NCBI GenBank assembly: GCA_947086655.1
Contig: CAMTZM010000012.1
Coordinates: 1-56,474 of the forward strand
From: an uncultured Eubacteriaceae bacterium
GTDB lineage: Bacteria; Bacillota; Clostridia; Lachnospirales; CAG-274
DNA length: 56,474 nucleotides
Direction: 5' to 3'
Shown: piece after piece, positions 24,518 through 35,104 of the stretch
Layout of the letters: each line of letters starts with the position of its first letter
Numbering within the stretch: the stretch's first letter is position 1
Made by a program: the position numbers and the translations under genes
Notes under the pieces: generated by a model
Told to the model about the DNA's origin: nothing
What the model saw: only the letters and a program-made list of their open reading frames with translations
Databases searched by the model: none

Positions 24518-26833
24518 ATGGAAAAAAAGATTATTCCCTTTTTAAAACAAAACGGCATTTATTTAATAATTAATTTATGCGCTTTTTTAACCGGACGTGC
24601 AGTTATCTTTCAAAATCTCAATCCAATGAGTATCGCTTTTTTATCCTCATTTTGCTTAAAAGGAAAAAGCTTTTACCCTATATGTATATTTGCATTTTTA
24701 GGTATTTTAACAAAGGCGTCTGAACCAAACCTTATTAAATACGCTATATGTATAGGACTTATAGCCGCTGCCAATTTAATGCTTACAGGAGTAGTAAATA
24801 AGCATCACGATTTTATATGTGCTCTTTTAAGCAGTATGAGCCTTTTAATATCAGGGCTTTTTATTTCAATGATTAATAGTTTCATGCTTTATTACATAAT
24901 ATTAGCTTTTCTTGAGGCTATTTTGGTATTTTCTCTTTCATTTGTTATAAGAAAAGGAGTAAATTATTTTGAAAATAAACAATATACCATTGAAAACGAG
25001 GAACTTTTAAGCCTTTCAATTATTTTAGGCTGTATTCTTTCGGGAAGTGCCGACATCTATGTAGGAAGCATAAGTTTAATGCACTATTTTCTTATTTTCG
25101 CTTTAATTATTATGTCATACAAAGCCGGAGCTGCTGCCGGAGCTGCTGCCGGTCTGCTTTTTTCTGCCGTGCTTGCTTTATCGGGGCATATAAGTGCTGA
25201 GGCAATAAGTGTATTTGCAATAGCGTCGGCTTTTTCAGGCTTTTTTAGAAAATACGGAAAAGCAGCTTCTGTATTTTCGTTTTTTACATCAGGGCTTATA
25301 TTTGCTTTTTTTATAGACAGAACAATAATTACAAATGAACTTTTATATTCTGCTATATTTGCTTTTATTTCATTTTTTATTATACCGCAGCAATTATTTA
25401 AAGGTGAAATAAGTGAATTTCAAATGCAGGCGGCAGCAGCCGGAGAATATTCATTAAGGATAAAAGATATAACAAATTCAAGACTTAAAGGATTTTCAAA
25501 CGCTTTTAATCGTCTTGCCAAAACATTTTCCTCTTTGTCTGAAAAAAGAACAAGTCTTTCAAATGAGGAAGTATCAAAACTTATTGACGATATAGCGGAA
25601 AAAGTATGCAAAAACTGCAATATGAATATATTTTGCTGGCAAAACAATTTTTATAAAACATATCAGACCGTATTCGGACTTTTAGCAGCATGCGAAAACT
25701 CCGGAAGCATTACAAATGATGACATACCTCAAAGTTTTAAAAACTCATGTATTAATATGGATAAATTTGCCGATACAACAAATAGGCTTTATGAAATGTA
25801 TAAAATAAATCTTACATGGAAAAACAGAATAACTGAAAGCCGCCAGCTTGTAAGCCGTCAGCTTTTCGGAGTTTCAAAAATAATAAACTCTCTTTTATCT
25901 GAACTTGATAAAGACCTTAATTTTAAAGATAACTTAAACCGTATGGTTAAAAATGAACTTAACTCAAGAAAAATACCCTTTGAAAATATATCAGTTATAG
26001 AAAACAGTCAAAACCGCATTGAAGTACTAATAACGCACCCATCTTGTTACAGCAGAAACTTTTGTCAAAAACAAATTATACCGGCAGTATCACAAGCTTT
26101 AGGAATACCAATGGCTAAATGTTTCGGTGACTGCCGAATTAAAAAAAACGGTGATAATAGTTTATGCCGCCTTAAAATAGTTGAGGAACAAAAATATAAA
26201 ATAACTACCGGATTTGCAAACGCAATAAAAACAGGAAGCCATGAATCAGGCGATTGTTATACATATATGGAACTTGAAAACGGCACATATTTAATAGCTA
26301 TTTCAGACGGTATGGGCTCAGGAGCTAAAGCAAAAGAAGAAAGCGCTGCATCTATTGAGTTATTTGAAGATTTTTTAGATGCCGGATTTGACAAAGATAC
26401 CGCTATTGAAATAATAAATTCAGTACTTGTATTAAAAAGTTCTGATGATTGTTTTTCAACTCTTGATATATGCACATTTAATCTTTACAGCGCAACTGCC
26501 GAATTTATTAAAATAGGAGCTGCATCTTCATATATAATACGTGAAGATAAAATAGAAATAATAAAATCATCATCTTTGCCTGTTGGAATATTATCGGACA
26601 TAGACCATCAAATAGCTACAAAACATTTAAAAGACTCTGATATAATTGTAATGGCAACAGACGGAATAACTGATTCTCTGCCGGATATTAAATCTATTTT
26701 AGAAAAATGCCGCTCAAAAACACCTCAAGAAATATCCGATTATGTTCTTAGTATCGCTAAACAAAGATGTTTCGGAAACCTTAAAGACGATATGACTGTT
26801 TTAACAGCAAAGGTTTGGAAAAAACTTGTATAA
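24518..26833 (+). CDS. spoIIE: Stage II sporulation protein E
   Basis: A 771-residue membrane phosphatase that dephosphorylates SpoIIAA to activate sigma-F in the forespore and helps place the polar septum. The N-terminal third has about ten membrane segments. A central region with coiled-coil character follows (about 320-550). The C-terminal PP2C domain (about 560-771) has the metal-binding ISDGMGSGAKAKEES, ATDGITD and LKDDMTVLTAK motifs. The ribosome binding site AAAGGAG is ideal. This gene marks the organism as an endospore former. tilS, hpt and ftsH follow, an order common in Clostridia. Confidence 0.96.
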   Translation: MEKKIIPFLKQNGIYLIINLCAFLTGRAVIFQNLNPMSIAFLSSFCLKGKSFYPICIFAFLGILTKASEPNLIKYAICIGLIAAANLMLTGVVNKHHDFICALLSSMSLLISGLFISMINSFMLYYIILAFLEAILVFSLSFVIRKGVNYFENKQYTIENEELLSLSIILGCILSGSADIYVGSISLMHYFLIFALIIMSYKAGAAAGAAAGLLFSAVLALSGHISAEAISVFAIASAFSGFFRKYGKAASVFSFFTSGLIFAFFIDRTIITNELLYSAIFAFISFFIIPQQLFKGEISEFQMQAAAAGEYSLRIKDITNSRLKGFSNAFNRLAKTFSSLSEKRTSLSNEEVSKLIDDIAEKVCKNCNMNIFCWQNNFYKTYQTVFGLLAACENSGSITNDDIPQSFKNSCINMDKFADTTNRLYEMYKINLTWKNRITESRQLVSRQLFGVSKIINSLLSELDKDLNFKDNLNRMVKNELNSRKIPFENISVIENSQNRIEVLITHPSCYSRNFCQKQIIPAVSQALGIPMAKCFGDCRIKKNGDNSLCRLKIVEEQKYKITTGFANAIKTGSHESGDCYTYMELENGTYLIAISDGMGSGAKAKEESAASIELFEDFLDAGFDKDTAIEIINSVLVLKSSDDCFSTLDICTFNLYSATAEFIKIGAASSYIIREDKIEIIKSSSLPVGILSDIDHQIATKHLKDSDIIVMATDGITDSLPDIKSILEKCRSKTPQEISDYVLSIAKQRCFGNLKDDMTVLTAKVWKKLV

Positions 26834-26841
26834 ACATTATA

Positions 26842-26883
26842 CTATTGGGAAAGACTTATTATTACGGAGGTGTTTCCCAATGG
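26842..26883 (+). promoter_or_regulatory. Hairpin with the ribosome binding site in its loop and the start codon in its stem
   Basis: ATTGGGAAA (26844-26852) pairs exactly with TTTCCCAAT (26873-26881). A T/G and a C/G pair extend the stem to 26842 and 26883, so the whole ATG (26880-26882) lies in the stem. The loop (26853-26872) exposes the Shine-Dalgarno ACGGAGGTG. This would act at the start of the small membrane protein after spoIIE. Confidence 0.5.
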
Positions 26884-27242
26884 ATGACAGAGATAAAAAA
26901 AAAGTTGTTTTAATAAAGGGTGACAATACAAAATGTTATGAGCAGGCTATTTTTATACTTAAACCTGATATACCGCAAAATAAAATACCGATAAATTTTG
27001 TCGCTGAAGCCGAAAAAATAATAAATAACTGTTTTCATAAAACACTTTTTAAACAAAATACAAACACGGCACTTAGCACTTCCAAATCGCATAACATTCA
27101 ACCGTCCCGCCCTTATAAAAGAAACAAAACTAAAACTAAAAAAAACAATGCTCTCAATACAATTTTAAACATATCAATTGTGCTTTTAGTAATTTTATTT
27201 TCTATAATATTTTACAGCATATTTAATGAAACACTTATATAA
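26880..27242 (+). CDS. Small tail-anchored membrane protein of unknown function (120 aa)
   Basis: I place the start at ATG 26880, which has GGAGGTG 7 bases upstream; a longer frame from 26826 lacks a binding site. The product begins MDDRDKKKVVLIKGDNTK, has a soluble N-terminal part of about 65 residues, a basic linker (RPYKRNKTKTKKNN) and one membrane segment near the C-terminus (ILNISIVLLVILFSIIFYSI). That suggests a cytoplasmic domain tethered to the membrane. It follows spoIIE by 46 bases and ends before a terminator, so it is probably co-transcribed with spoIIE. I do not recognise the family. Confidence 0.65.
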   Translation: MDDRDKKKVVLIKGDNTKCYEQAIFILKPDIPQNKIPINFVAEAEKIINNCFHKTLFKQNTNTALSTSKSHNIQPSRPYKRNKTKTKKNNALNTILNISIVLLVILFSIIFYSIFNETLI

Positions 27243-27292
27243 TACTAAACATCATTTAATCTGTATATAAAGATTTAATGATGTTTAGTATT
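27241..27292 (+). terminator. Rho-independent terminator of the spoIIE transcript
   Basis: About 21 bases at 27241-27261 pair with 27270-27292 with a single mismatch around an 8-base loop, followed by TGCTTTGATTTTT. It closes the spoIIE plus small-protein unit before the tilS promoter. Confidence 0.75.
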
Positions 27293-27342
27293 GCTTTGAT
27301 TTTTAATAAGTATATACATTTAGTCTAATTATTCCATTATAT

Positions 27343-27371
27343 TTGAAATTGTGCTAAAATACAATTATTAT
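27343..27371 (+). promoter_or_regulatory. Promoter for tilS-hpt
   Basis: TTGAAA (27343-27348) and TATTAT (27366-27371) with a 17-base spacer lie 24 bases before the tilS start codon and after the upstream terminator. Confidence 0.65.
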
Positions 27372-27395
27372 ACTTTTAAAAAGGAATGATTTTAA

Positions 27396-28787
27396 TTGAT
27401 TAATACTGTTTTTAACACAATAAAAAAATATAAAATGCTGCAAAATAACGATAAAATTGTCGTTGGAATATCAGGAGGGGCTGATTCTGTATGTCTTATT
27501 TTTTTGCTGAATGAGCTAAAAAAAATATTTAATATCAAAATATATGCTTGTCATATAAATCATGGAATAAGAGGAGACGAGGCTTATAAAGACGAAGAAT
27601 ATGTAAAGGAAATATGTAATAATTTAAAAATAGAGCTTGATACTTATCATTTTGAAATAAAAAAAGAAGCCATATCTTTAGGATTAACAGAAGAAGAAAC
27701 CGGGCGCAAAATACGTTATGAGTGTTTTAATAAAACTCTTTTAAAATATAATGCAAATAAAATTGCTGTTGCCCATAATAAAAACGATAACGCTGAAACA
27801 GTTCTTTTCAATATAATGAGAGGAAGCGGTACAACTGGACTTTCTGGAATTGCTCCTATAAGAGAAAATATAATACGTCCTCTTATACAAACAGAAAGAA
27901 AAGAAATAGAATATTACTTAAATAAAAAAAATATAAAATATAAAACCGACAGCACAAATAAAATGGACATATATACAAGAAATAAAATACGTATCCATAT
28001 GATACCATGGATTGAAGAAAATATAAATCCTAATATTATATCTGCACTTTGTCAAAGTGCAGATATAATAAGACAGGAAAACAGTTATATTGACTCACAA
28101 GCACAAATAGCTCTTAAATCATGTATAAATAATATAAATAAAGATAAAATAGTTATCTTTATTTCTAAATTAAATATATTTGATGAAATAATTAAAAAGA
28201 GAATTATTCGTATTGCATTTTTAACTTTTAAAAATGGACTTTATAATATATCATATAAACATATAAACGCTATTTTAGACTTAACAAAATCTAAAACAGG
28301 AAATATGATATACTTGCCTCGGCAAATTTATGCAAAAAAAAATTATGACTTTCTTGAAATAGGTATTAATAAAGAAAATATTAATATAAAAAGCTATAAA
28401 ATAAATATTATTCCCGAAAAAAAAATATATATAAATGAAATAAACAAGTGGGTTTATTTAACTTCAAATCCTAAAAATATACAAAATATCATATATAAAT
28501 ACAATAATCTATGTACTTATTTGATTGATTATGATAAAATAAAAGGAGAACTTTTAATTCGCCAGCCCCTTTCAAACGATAAAATTTTCATAGAGGGCAT
28601 AAATGGAAATAAGCTTATAAAAAAGCTTTTTTCAGAAAAACATATCCCCTTAGAAAAAAGAATACTATATCCGGCATTAACATATAAAAATAATTTAGTG
28701 CTTGTATGTGGACTGCGAATGTCAGATTTATATAAAAAAGACGCAAATACAAAAAATATTATGTATTTTTATTTTTGGGAGGAATAA
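27396..28787 (+). CDS. tilS: tRNA(Ile)-lysidine synthetase
   Basis: The 463-residue enzyme converts C34 of the CAU-anticodon tRNA-Ile to lysidine so that it reads AUA, an essential step in this AT-rich genome. The ATP-pyrophosphatase P-loop GISGGADSVCL is at about residue 25. HINHGIRGDEA and AHNKNDNAETVLFN are family motifs. The C-terminal TilS domain follows from about 370. The start is TTG at 27396 after AAGGAATG. The hpt gene begins four bases after its stop. Confidence 0.94.
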   Translation: MINTVFNTIKKYKMLQNNDKIVVGISGGADSVCLIFLLNELKKIFNIKIYACHINHGIRGDEAYKDEEYVKEICNNLKIELDTYHFEIKKEAISLGLTEEETGRKIRYECFNKTLLKYNANKIAVAHNKNDNAETVLFNIMRGSGTTGLSGIAPIRENIIRPLIQTERKEIEYYLNKKNIKYKTDSTNKMDIYTRNKIRIHMIPWIEENINPNIISALCQSADIIRQENSYIDSQAQIALKSCINNINKDKIVIFISKLNIFDEIIKKRIIRIAFLTFKNGLYNISYKHINAILDLTKSKTGNMIYLPRQIYAKKNYDFLEIGINKENINIKSYKINIIPEKKIYINEINKWVYLTSNPKNIQNIIYKYNNLCTYLIDYDKIKGELLIRQPLSNDKIFIEGINGNKLIKKLFSEKHIPLEKRILYPALTYKNNLVLVCGLRMSDLYKKDANTKNIMYFYFWEE

Positions 28788-28791
28788 ATAT

Positions 28792-29319
28792 ATGAAAGAA
28801 ACTATAAGCGTATTAATACCTGAAAAAGAAATTGACAAAAGATTAAATGAAATGGTTGAAACTATATCTTCTGATTTTAAGGGAAAAACAATTACAATTA
28901 TAGGTGTTTTAAAAGGAAGCGTAATGCTTATGGTCGATATAGCAAAAAAATTAAAACAGCCCGTTGAATTTGACTTTATTGACATATCAAGCTATGGTGA
29001 AGGGCTTACATCAAGCGGAAATATAAAAATTAACAAAGATATAGAAAACTCAATAGAAGGCAAATATGTTCTTTTAGTGGAAGATATAATTGACTCTGGC
29101 CGTACATTAAATTACTTACTAAATTACCTCAAATCAAAAAAACCGGCGTCTTTAAAAGTATGCACCCTTTTAGATAAGCCTGAAAGACGTGTATTTGACA
29201 TAAGTGTCAACTATATAGGATTTGAGATTCCTGACGAATTTGTAGTAGGCTATGGGCTTGACTATGCACAAAAATATAGAAACCTTCCATACATAGGAAC
29301 ACTTGAAATTGAAGAATAA
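28792..29319 (+). CDS. hpt: Hypoxanthine phosphoribosyltransferase
   Basis: A 175-residue purine salvage enzyme that joins hypoxanthine or guanine to PRPP. The PRPP-binding signature VLLVEDIIDSGRTL is at about residue 95, and IGVLKGSVMLMVD near 40 forms the pyrophosphate loop. I use ATG 28792, which has GGGAGGA 8 bases upstream; a frame extending to 28702 overlaps the end of tilS and has no binding site. tilS-hpt-ftsH is a conserved Firmicutes order. Confidence 0.95.
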   Translation: MKETISVLIPEKEIDKRLNEMVETISSDFKGKTITIIGVLKGSVMLMVDIAKKLKQPVEFDFIDISSYGEGLTSSGNIKINKDIENSIEGKYVLLVEDIIDSGRTLNYLLNYLKSKKPASLKVCTLLDKPERRVFDISVNYIGFEIPDEFVVGYGLDYAQKYRNLPYIGTLEIEE

Positions 29320-29430
29320 TATTTTTAGTTGAATTTGTTTTCTTATTGTGATAACATTACTAATGAAACGCTGATTTATTAAAAAGCAATTTCACTTATA
29401 TTTTTATTATATTTTTAAGGAGGGAATTTA

Positions 29431-31317
29431 TTGAAAAGCAGCACATTAAAGGGTTTTGGCCTTTACGTAATTATATTTATTGTAATTATTTTAGCAATTG
29501 CAGCACGTAAAAATATGGATATAGGAACACATGCAAAAACTGATTATTCATACAGTGAATTGATTGCACAGATACAAAAAAACGAAAACATTAAACAAAT
29601 AGACATTCAAAATGACGCTGAAATGTCTAATGCCGGAAAAGCAGTAGTTTATTTCGATGACGGAACATATACAGTTATGAATATTAACAGTATGTCTTCT
29701 TTTATGGAAACAATTGACTATGCTATAACAGAATACGGACTTAAAGTAAATAATCTTGAACCGGCAAAAACCAGCATTTTTGTTACTTTGCTGCCTACTA
29801 TAATAATAATTATTATTTCAATAATTATACTTCTTTTAATTTTTCAGCAAATGCAGGGCGGCGGAAATAAAGTAATGAACTTTGGAAAAAGCAAAGCAAA
29901 AATTGCTGGAAATGACAGCAACAAAGTAACTTTTGACCAAGTCGCCGGTCTTGACGAGGAAAAAACAGAAGTAGAGGAAATTGTTGAATTTTTAAAACAC
30001 CCAAAAAAATTTATTGATATAGGTGCAAGGATACCTAAAGGCATACTTCTTGTAGGCCCTCCCGGAACAGGAAAAACATTACTTGCAAAAGCAATTGCCG
30101 GTGAGGCAGGAGTTCCGTTTTTCAGTATTTCCGGTTCAGATTTTGTAGAAATGTTTGTAGGAGTTGGAGCATCAAGAGTTAGAGATTTATTTGAGCAGGC
30201 CAAAAAAAATTCGCCTTGTCTTGTTTTTATTGATGAAATTGACGCCGTTGGAAGAAGGAGAGGTGCCGGTTTAGGAGGAGGACATGACGAACGTGAGCAG
30301 ACACTTAATCAGCTTTTAGTCGAAATGGACGGTTTTGGAATTAATGAAGGCGTTATAATTATTGCCGCAACAAACAGACCTGACATACTCGACCCGGCGC
30401 TTTTAAGACCCGGACGCTTTGACAGACGTGTAGTTGTAGGCGCTCCTGATGTAAAGGGACGTGAAGCTATATTAAAAGTACACTCAAAAGGCAAAAAAAT
30501 AACAGATGATGTTGATATGGCTGTTGTTGCAAAAACAACTCCCGGATTTACCGGAGCTGACCTTGAAAATCTTTTAAACGAAGCTGCTCTTTTAGCTGCA
30601 AGAGAAAATAAAAAATCTCTTGATATGAGTGATATAAGAAAAGCATTTGTAAAGGTTGGAATAGGAACAGAAAAAAAGAGCCGTATAATAAGTGAAAAAG
30701 AAAGACGCATAACTGCTTATCATGAAGCCGGACACGCAATACTTTTTGAGTTTCTATCAGAACTTGACCCTGTTCATATAATATCAATTATACCAACAGG
30801 AATGGCTGGAGGTTATACAATGCCCCTTCCAAGCGATGACAGAGGCTATATATCCAAAAAATCAATGGAACAAGATATTATTTCCCTTTTTGGAGGCCGT
30901 GCCGCTGAACAAATAATAATTCATGATATAACAACAGGAGCATCAAACGATATACAAAGAGCGTCTGAACTTGCACGCAAAATGGTTATGCGATATGGAA
31001 TGAGTGATAAATTAGGTCCTATTATGTTTTCTGATGACAGCGGAGAGGTATTTTTAGGACGTGATATAGGGCATGGAAGAAATTATTCTGAAGAAGTAGC
31101 CTCTGAAATAGACTCTGAAATAAATAATATTATAACAACAGCATATAACGAAGCTTTAAGAATATTAAATGAACATTTAGATATTCTTCATAAAACCGCT
31201 GAAGTTTTAATGGAAAGAGAAAAAATCACAGGAGATGAATTTAGAAAAATTATATCCGGTGATCCTCTCGATGATGTAATTATAGAAGAAGAACCAAAAG
31301 AAAACAAAGAACAATAA
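29431..31317 (+). CDS. ftsH: ATP-dependent zinc metalloprotease FtsH
   Basis: The full-length 628-residue membrane AAA+ protease that degrades misfolded membrane proteins and some regulators. Membrane segments are at about 7-25 and 107-128 with an extracytoplasmic domain between them. The AAA module has [13 protein letters not shown] (Walker A), [15 protein letters not shown] (Walker B) and the ATNRPDILD arginine region. The zinc-binding HEAGH is near residue 430. It begins with TTG at 29431 behind AAGGAGGGA. A second, shorter FtsH-like protein lies at 48056-49504. Confidence 0.97.
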   Translation: MKSSTLKGFGLYVIIFIVIILAIAARKNMDIGTHAKTDYSYSELIAQIQKNENIKQIDIQNDAEMSNAGKAVVYFDDGTYTVMNINSMSSFMETIDYAITEYGLKVNNLEPAKTSIFVTLLPTIIIIIISIIILLLIFQQMQGGGNKVMNFGKSKAKIAGNDSNKVTFDQVAGLDEEKTEVEEIVEFLKHPKKFIDIGARIPKGILLVGPPGTGKTLLAKAIAGEAGVPFFSISGSDFVEMFVGVGASRVRDLFEQAKKNSPCLVFIDEIDAVGRRRGAGLGGGHDEREQTLNQLLVEMDGFGINEGVIIIAATNRPDILDPALLRPGRFDRRVVVGAPDVKGREAILKVHSKGKKITDDVDMAVVAKTTPGFTGADLENLLNEAALLAARENKKSLDMSDIRKAFVKVGIGTEKKSRIISEKERRITAYHEAGHAILFEFLSELDPVHIISIIPTGMAGGYTMPLPSDDRGYISKKSMEQDIISLFGGRAAEQIIIHDITTGASNDIQRASELARKMVMRYGMSDKLGPIMFSDDSGEVFLGRDIGHGRNYSEEVASEIDSEINNIITTAYNEALRILNEHLDILHKTAEVLMEREKITGDEFRKIISGDPLDDVIIEEEPKENKEQ

Positions 31318-31380
31318 ATAATGTTTTTAATTTGTTATTTGATATTTTATTAAAATATTTTTCTATATTTCAAATACAAA

Positions 31381-31426
31381 AAAAGAAAAGACTCAAACTT
31401 TTAACTTAAATGAGTCTTTTCTTTTT
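31381..31426. terminator. Bidirectional terminator between ftsH and the LRR-dockerin gene
   Basis: AAAAGAAAAGACTCA (31381-31395) pairs with TGAGTCTTTTCTTTT (31411-31425) around a 15-base loop, with A- and T-runs giving a U-tract in both directions. It separates convergent genes. Confidence 0.85.
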
Positions 31427-31453
31427 TTTACTTAATATTATTCCAATATTTTT

Positions 31454-34400
31454 TTACATTTCAGCCGGAAATACAAAATCATTTCTTAAAGCCTTTTGAA
31501 ATATTAAGCTTGCATCTAATGCTGTTAAAGCTCCGTCTAAATCAACATCAGCCTTTTTAAAATAATCAATATCTGTACTTTCAATAGGCAGTTCAAAATC
31601 ATTGTTAAGGACTTTTCTAAGTAATACCTGGGCGTCATTTACACTTATACCATAATCACCGTCAATATCTCCATAAAATATATCTGGATAACTTTCACCA
31701 TTTTTAATTAAAATATTTTCATTGTTAATATCAACAAAAATGTCTTTTCCTGATACATTTGTTATTGTGACAGTATTAAATTTTTCATAATCTTCTGCTT
31801 TTAAATTAATATTTCCATTATTTATTTTCACTTCTTTTATTTTTATTGGCTCATGTATTTTAACATTGTTAAATTCATTATTTTTTATTAATTTAATATC
31901 TGAATATGCATTAATTGTTATACCTTTAAGATTATCACAGCCATAAAATGCATCTTCTTCTATTCTTTTTATACTATCAGAAATCTCTACATTTTCAAGT
32001 TCTTTAAAACAATAAAAAGAATTTTTCTCTATTGATGTAATTCCATCCAAAATTTTTACATTTTTAACATCATAAATATATTTTGCCCATGGAACATCGC
32101 TTATACCATTCCAAACCGGCATATCCCCAACACCTGATATTGTTAATGTTTCATTTTCATACTCATATTTAAATGTATTTACATAAAAATATAAATACAT
32201 TGTTAATTTTGCATTTTCATTATCTGATGTTATATTTAATTCATCTTTATAACTTCCCATTCCTAAATTATATTTAGGCTGTATTGTAAACCTTGCTGTC
32301 TCATTTGGTTCAAGAGTTGTTTTTGTAAGTATGCCTATATTAAAGTTTTCAGCAAAAGGCTGATTTAATGTTATTGTCTGATTACCTGTATTTGTTATTG
32401 TAATTGTCTCTTTTGCCGGAAGTGTTTCGTATTTATAAAAAGCTGAGCCAAAATCAATATTTTTTAAATTAGTATCTATTGCATAAATAGGATTTTCTTT
32501 AACTGTAAACATAATATACGTTTTTGTACTAACCCCATTTGTATCAATAAAAATTATATCTTCATTATGTACTCCTGCCTTCAAATCTAATTTTGGTTTT
32601 ATCTCAAAACTTATTGTTCCTAAAGCTTCTATATCCAAACTTTCCGATAGATTTTTTATTTCAAATTCTTCAGAAACAGGCTGTTTTAATGTTATAGGGC
32701 TTGTTCTTTCATTTTTTAAATTAACAATTATTTTTTCCTGCTCTGTATAACCTTCGTAAACTTCTTTTAAAGTATATATACTTTGAGACATAGTTAAAGA
32801 ATAATCCATATTTTCACTTACAAAAAAACTTAAACTTATTGTTTTTTTACCTGTATATATTTTTACTTCATCATTTTCCAAATAAGACCCTTTAAATATA
32901 AAATCCACATCTTCATTATAATTTTCATCTTTATGTTTAAGTCCTCTTTTTTGCATTATACCAACTTGAATAGACTCAGAAGGCTTTATATGTACACTAT
33001 TCTCATTTACACCTTTTATTACAAATTCATAATAATGAGGTAAAGAAAGGCTTGGAAGTGAAAATTCCAAAAGAGAGTTTCCGCTGTTTGTAACTGTTAT
33101 ATAATGCCACTTTTCTGGTAAATATCCTTCAGCAAGAGACGGAAACTCATAAAAATCTTCATTAGTATCTATTTCAAAAACCGGCTTATCACCAACATAA
33201 AAAACAACATTAACTTCTGCACTTTCATTGTTTGTACCTGTAATAACTATATCTTCTTCATATCTTGTTAAATTAGTACTTTTATCACTTTGAGTTAAAC
33301 CTAATTTAGGAACAATAGTAAATTCAGTTTTTTCATTAGGAGCAAGCGTATTTTTTGTAAAAGGACCTATATCAAAAGCATTTGCTTCCTTTATTTTATT
33401 TAAAGTTACAGTTTGATTTCCTGTATTTTCAACAATTACAGTTTTTGCCTCTGGAGCTGTATCATATCCTTCAAATTTTTTCCCAAAATTAATACTTTTA
33501 TGAGATACATTAATCGAATAAATTTTAGCCTCCCCAACAATAACAACACATACGGCAGTATAAAGATTTTGATTTGTAGTTACTGTAACTGTCGCTATTC
33601 CTTCTCCAATAGGAGTAACAACGCCATTTTCTACATTTACAACAGATTCATTTGATGATTTCCATGTAACATTTTTATTTGATGCATTTTTCGGTATTAC
33701 TTGTGCATTAAGTTTAAACGGAGAATCACCTTTGTTAAGTTCAATAGTTTCTTTATCAAGACTTACTCCCAAAACTTCGTTGGGATATGCCTCTTTATCC
33801 TCAAGAATAACATTTTCACCTTTAATTGTAAAATTTATAGTATTACCTGAATTATTATAAATTATAGGGATATCTGTCGAAAAATTTTCATCAACATTAA
33901 AATTTGAACCTTCCTCAATAATTATATTTGTTAAAACAGCATCGTTTCCCATATTTACTAAAGAGCTTGTTTCATTTTTCCTATATTCTGTATTTGACAT
34001 AAGCGTTGTATTTCCGTAAACCTTTAAAGTCAAAGAATCTTTTCTTCCTTTTATAACAATAGAATTTAAAGAATCTGGTATAGTTATAATTTTAGGAAAA
34101 TATCCTATAACGCCATCTGGTATAAATTTTATGCCGTTTTCAAATTCCATTTCTTTTAATTTGTTTACTCCCATTGAAAAAGTCTGTTCCCCAAAATTTT
34201 CGACACTTCCAGGTATAACTACTTTTTCAAGTGCCGAACAATAAATAAAAGCATTAGTATCAATTGTTTTAAGTCCATATGGAAAATCTATTTTTGAAAG
34301 AGACGAACAGTTTGCAAAAGCAAGATTTTCTATTATTTCTACACTTTCCGGAATATTTATGTCTGTAAGATAATTGCACTTATAAAAACAGTAATCTGGT

Positions 34401-34879
34401 ATTTTATTAATCTTTGTACTTTCTATATTTACCGTTTTTAAATTTACACAATTAGCAAAAGCATATGCTCCTATTGATTCTACATTTTCTGGTATAGTAA
34501 TTTCTCTTAAAGCCGTAGCTTTTTTACTTTCCGATATACTCCCAAAAACAACATCTCCTATTGAAATAAGCGTTTTAGGCAAACTTACCTTTTCAAGATT
34601 TATAAAGTCATTAAAAAGATTTCTTGATAACTCTGTAATACCCTCTTTTATAACAACCTCTTTAACTGATTCCATTTCCTCGGCACTCCACGGTCTTTGT
34701 GAATAACTATAATCAATACTTCCATAACCTTCTATTGTTAAAACTCCATTATCGTCAATATGCCAAATTATTGTATCGTTTGCAGCATATACATAAATAG
34801 ACATAGTTTGAAAAATTATAACTGATAATATTAATAAAAATAAGTATAATTTTCCTTTAAAAATTAATTTAAAACTCAT
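31454..34879 (-). CDS. Large secreted surface protein: leucine-rich repeats, Ig-like domain, ASH-like repeats and dockerin
   Basis: A 1141-residue secreted protein with a signal peptide cleaved near residue 32. A BspA-type leucine-rich repeat block (about 45-340) has units like LEKVSLPKTLISIGD. A bacterial Ig-like (Big_2) domain follows at about 370-450 (VTWKSSNESVVNVENGVV). Four beta-sandwich repeats of about 105 residues come next (NTGNQTVTLN/NTGNQTITLN). A second short LRR block (WAKYIYDVKNVKILDGITSI) precedes a C-terminal type I dockerin from residue 1069, with two calcium loops, GDIDGDYGISVND and ADVDLDGALTALD. No sortase motif is visible, so attachment probably works through a cohesin partner elsewhere. 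Adhesion is the likely role. Ribosome binding site AGGAGG. Confidence 0.88.
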   Translation of the reverse strand: MSFKLIFKGKLYLFLLILSVIIFQTMSIYVYAANDTIIWHIDDNGVLTIEGYGSIDYSYSQRPWSAEEMESVKEVVIKEGITELSRNLFNDFINLEKVSLPKTLISIGDVVFGSISESKKATALREITIPENVESIGAYAFANCVNLKTVNIESTKINKIPDYCFYKCNYLTDINIPESVEIIENLAFANCSSLSKIDFPYGLKTIDTNAFIYCSALEKVVIPGSVENFGEQTFSMGVNKLKEMEFENGIKFIPDGVIGYFPKIITIPDSLNSIVIKGRKDSLTLKVYGNTTLMSNTEYRKNETSSLVNMGNDAVLTNIIIEEGSNFNVDENFSTDIPIIYNNSGNTINFTIKGENVILEDKEAYPNEVLGVSLDKETIELNKGDSPFKLNAQVIPKNASNKNVTWKSSNESVVNVENGVVTPIGEGIATVTVTTNQNLYTAVCVVIVGEAKIYSINVSHKSINFGKKFEGYDTAPEAKTVIVENTGNQTVTLNKIKEANAFDIGPFTKNTLAPNEKTEFTIVPKLGLTQSDKSTNLTRYEEDIVITGTNNESAEVNVVFYVGDKPVFEIDTNEDFYEFPSLAEGYLPEKWHYITVTNSGNSLLEFSLPSLSLPHYYEFVIKGVNENSVHIKPSESIQVGIMQKRGLKHKDENYNEDVDFIFKGSYLENDEVKIYTGKKTISLSFFVSENMDYSLTMSQSIYTLKEVYEGYTEQEKIIVNLKNERTSPITLKQPVSEEFEIKNLSESLDIEALGTISFEIKPKLDLKAGVHNEDIIFIDTNGVSTKTYIMFTVKENPIYAIDTNLKNIDFGSAFYKYETLPAKETITITNTGNQTITLNQPFAENFNIGILTKTTLEPNETARFTIQPKYNLGMGSYKDELNITSDNENAKLTMYLYFYVNTFKYEYENETLTISGVGDMPVWNGISDVPWAKYIYDVKNVKILDGITSIEKNSFYCFKELENVEISDSIKRIEEDAFYGCDNLKGITINAYSDIKLIKNNEFNNVKIHEPIKIKEVKINNGNINLKAEDYEKFNTVTITNVSGKDIFVDINNENILIKNGESYPDIFYGDIDGDYGISVNDAQVLLRKVLNNDFELPIESTDIDYFKKADVDLDGALTALDASLIFQKALRNDFVFPAEM

Positions 34880-35046
34880 TTTATCTCCTCCTAATTAAAA
34901 ATAACTTTTTTATTAAATATATACTTAATAAAATTATTTTTCTATATATAATTAATAAAAGTCAACTTAAATAGCATAAAAAACATATAATAACATATTA
35001 TAAATTAATATTTTATGGCTTTGGCTTTTTATATACACTTTAAAAT

Positions 35047-35085
35047 AAAAAAAACTTTCAAAACATACATTTGAAAGTTTTTTTT
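35047..35085. terminator. Terminator of the lonA-ysxC transcript
   Basis: AAAAAAAACTTTCAAA pairs with TTTGAAAGTTTTTTTT around a short loop. It lies just downstream of the 184-codon gene on the minus strand and upstream of the LRR-dockerin gene. Confidence 0.85.
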
Positions 35086-35104
35086 ATTTTAAATTATAAC
35101 TTTT

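Noticed and set aside
24518..26833. A Spo0A box for spoIIE near 24273
   Set aside because: AAAACGACAAA matches TTCGACA only partly and lies about 240 bases upstream of the start codon, so I did not annotate it.
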